Positions 22,440 through 23,988 of a stretch of 23,988 nucleotides of DNA are shown in pieces; position 1 is the stretch's first letter, and each line of letters starts with the position of its first letter. Both the position numbers and the translations under genes were made by a program. Origin of the DNA: Xylaria sp. FL1777 (lineage: Eukaryota > Ascomycota > Sordariomycetes > Xylariales > Xylariaceae); the NCBI GenBank assembly GCA_022578965.1, contig MU400910.1:1-23988 (forward strand), read 5' to 3'. The notes under the pieces were generated by a model. The model had not been told where the DNA came from. It worked only from the letters and a program-made list of their open reading frames with translations, and searched no databases.

Positions 22440-22790
22440 GCTAAAATATTTAGTTTTTAAAGCACTTATATTTTACTAACCCTTTTATATCTTTAAGATA
22501 TTCGATTTTTAAAGTACTAGTTTATTATTAGCCCTTTTTTTTTTATTAAAATATTTAGTTTTTAAAGCATTAAACTACTACTTGCTTTTTTTTTATATTT
22601 AAGATATTTGGTTTTTTAAGCATTTATATACTATTAGCTTTTTTATATCTCTAAAATATTTGATTTTTAAAACACTAGTTAATTATTAGCTTTTTTTTCT
22701 TTATTAAAATATTTAGTTCTTAAAGTATTAAACTATTACTTGCTTTTTCTTTATATTTAAAATATTTAGTTTTTTAAGCATTAATTTTTT
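22440..22790. repeat. 52-bp minisatellite in copy B, seven units
   Basis: Cores begin at 22447, 22499, 22552, 22605, 22657, 22710 and 22763, a step of 52-53 bases. They match the array in copy A. Alternate units look more alike (for example 22552 and 22710 share the tail TATTAAACTA), hinting at a higher-order unit of about 105 bases or expansion by pairs. Confidence 0.85.
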
Positions 22791-22791
22791 A

Positions 22792-23403
22792 TTAAACTTA
22801 CTTGCTATTATTATTATAAACTTTCTAACTGCAACTAAAAAAAATAACACTTTAAAGTTAAGCAGTAATAATAAACTTTCTGTTTTATTTAAAGAAAAGA
22901 TTACTACATAAGTAGCTAAAAAAATAAACAATATTATTATAAAAATAGCAGACTTTATAGCAACTAAAACATACTAAAAATTAAAAATTACTTTTTAAGC
23001 AAAAGCTATAAAACCTAAATTAACATTTTTTATAATTATTTATAAAGAACTTTTCTAAAAGATTTAAGCTTTTTGTATAAAAGTCCAAAACTTAGCAAAT
23101 CGATTTAAAAAACTTAAAAAAAATATTATTTATTTTATGCTTTTTAACAAAAACAAACTAAAAATCTATAAAACTATTAGCAAAACATGCTTAATTGTTT
23201 ATAAGCAATAAAAAGTTATATTTAAAGCAGAAAAAATACTTAAAACAGTAGCTATAAAGCTAACTTTAGCTTTATATAAAGTGCAACAAAATTTCAAAAC
23301 ATTTTAAGAAGTAACTATAGCTATAATTAAAGTAGCTATAGCTTTAACTCTAGCTAAAAAAAAAAATTAAATAAAAAATAATCTTATAAAAAAAAGCAAC
23401 TAA
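22792..23403 (+). pseudogene. decayed protein gene of unknown family, copy B
   Basis: The frame is open from the last minisatellite unit to a TAA at 23401-23403, about 205 codons with 8 internal TAA stops. From 22828 to about 23010 it has 3 stops where each alternative frame has about 8, which favours this one as the ancestral frame. Motifs shared with copy A are KNNT, NLA, KLKK, FNKNKL (23143-23160), YKQ, QNFKT, IAIIKVA, LTLAKK and a final IKKSN. A net 15-base insertion near 23375 keeps the frame. It is better preserved than copy A. It could be a transposon protein or a duplicated host gene; I cannot place it. Confidence 0.45.
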
Positions 23404-23550
23404 AATATAGCAACAAAAAGCTATAAGCAACATAAAGAATATATATAGTATAAAAACAATAAGCCTTATAATTAAAGCAATTTTAAAAACAGCTATTATA
23501 CCTAAAATAATAAAAAAACAAAATAGCTAAAAAATGTAAAAATAAAAAAG

Positions 23551-23988
23551 CAAAGTAAAAGTAAATGCAGCTAATAAAAAAATTATAAGCTTTTAAAATT
23601 AAGTTTTTAAAATATATAAATAATTTAAATAATAAAGGTTATTTAAATTTAATAGCTTAAAAAGCTATTATTAAAAGTTATTTAATTATAAAAAAATAAT
23701 ATTTTAATTATTTATTAATTAAGCTAAAAAAAAACTTTTTATTAGTTATTATTTTAGTTTATTTTGTTTTTTAGTTTAATATATTTTTTAATTAATTTAG
23801 TTATTTTATTATATAAGTTATTAAGTTTTTTTTATTTTTTTTTTAAAATTAGCTAAATTTATAAAAATATTAATATAGCTTTAAAAATTAAATTTATAAA
23901 AATTTATTATAAATAAAATAAACTTATATAAATAATAATTTAAAAAAAAATAAAAATAAAAATAAAAAAAATAAAAAATTATAATATA
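23551..23988. other. extreme AT tail with almost no C or G
   Basis: After copy B the sequence becomes nearly pure A and T: 23880-23988 has one C and no G. A perfect 9-bp hairpin (TAATAGCTT, AAA loop, AAGCTATTA) lies at 23650-23670. No gene or telomere repeat is seen. Confidence 0.6.

Larger units (their letters stand above)
22171..23550 (+). repeat. 1.5-kb tandem unit, copy B
   Basis: This is the second copy of the unit at 20643, in the same orientation. It has an expanded minisatellite (seven units against five) and a shorter decayed frame. Similarity fades near 23535-23550, so the right boundary is approximate and the unit may be cut there. A pyrimidine tract lies at about 22350-22380, as in copy A. 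Confidence 0.7.
1..23988. other. RIP-degraded AT-rich block without intact genes
   Basis: The whole window is extremely AT-rich and carries no long open frame on either strand. In 2701-2760 I counted 9 TpA versus 3 ApT, and a (CpA+TpG):(ApC+GpT) ratio of 1:6. This is the signature of RIP, the premeiotic C-to-T mutation of duplicated DNA in Pezizomycotina. Remaining C is mostly in GCT, GCA or ACT contexts. Homologous repeats inside the window differ almost only by transitions, which supports the same mechanism. The alternative of a naturally AT-rich genome (organelle, apicomplexan, microsporidian) explains the transition-only divergence less well. The dinucleotide count is from one 60-base sample, not the full window. 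Confidence 0.8.

Noticed and set aside
22728..22931. Minus-strand open frame of 67 codons
   Set aside because: It is antisense to the end of the 52-bp array and the start of decayed gene copy B, whose plus frame is supported by a paralogous copy.
23650..23670. Perfect 9-bp stem with AAA loop, resembling a terminator
   Set aside because: There is no gene before it, the stem is AT-rich, and such palindromes are expected in sequence this AT-rich.

Overview
The window looks like an AT-rich, gene-free block from a filamentous ascomycete (Pezizomycotina) genome that has been heavily hit by repeat-induced point mutation (RIP). In 2701-2760 I counted 9 TpA against 3 ApT, and 1 CpA+TpG against 6 ApC+GpT, which is the classic RIP bias. 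Related repeat copies differ almost only by C/T and G/A transitions. No tRNA, rRNA, CRISPR array or intact gene was found. The longest open stretches are about 70 codons, which is noise level in such sequence. The genus cannot be told.

Layout. 1-759: eight copies of a 95-bp tandem repeat that begins before the window. About 785-925: an 86-bp direct duplication. 1065-1368 (minus), 1725-2028 (plus) and 16378-16681 (plus): three copies of one repeat, each exactly 304 bp. I read them as long terminal repeats (LTRs). The first is flanked by GTAC on both sides, as a solo LTR would be. The other two face the same way, enclose 14.3 kb, and have matching outer flanks (ATAT), so they may bound one very large or nested element. 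Its interior is T-rich on the plus strand and carries only decayed sequence. Beside the right LTR is a minus-strand frame that is cleaner than its alternatives and faintly resembles the C-terminal part of a pogo/Fot1-type transposase.

16682-20640 holds small tandem arrays (28, 70 and 75 bp) and AT hairpins. From about 20643 to 23550 a unit of roughly 1.5 kb is present twice in tandem. Each copy has a shared AT-rich leader, a pyrimidine tract, a 52-bp minisatellite and then a decayed plus-strand reading frame. The two frames stay in register, with net length differences that are multiples of three, so they probably descend from a real protein gene that I do not recognise. The last 110 bases contain one C and no G.

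There is no working gene network here. The biology is a graveyard of repeats silenced by RIP. The most informative parts are the three 304-bp repeats and the paired decayed gene.
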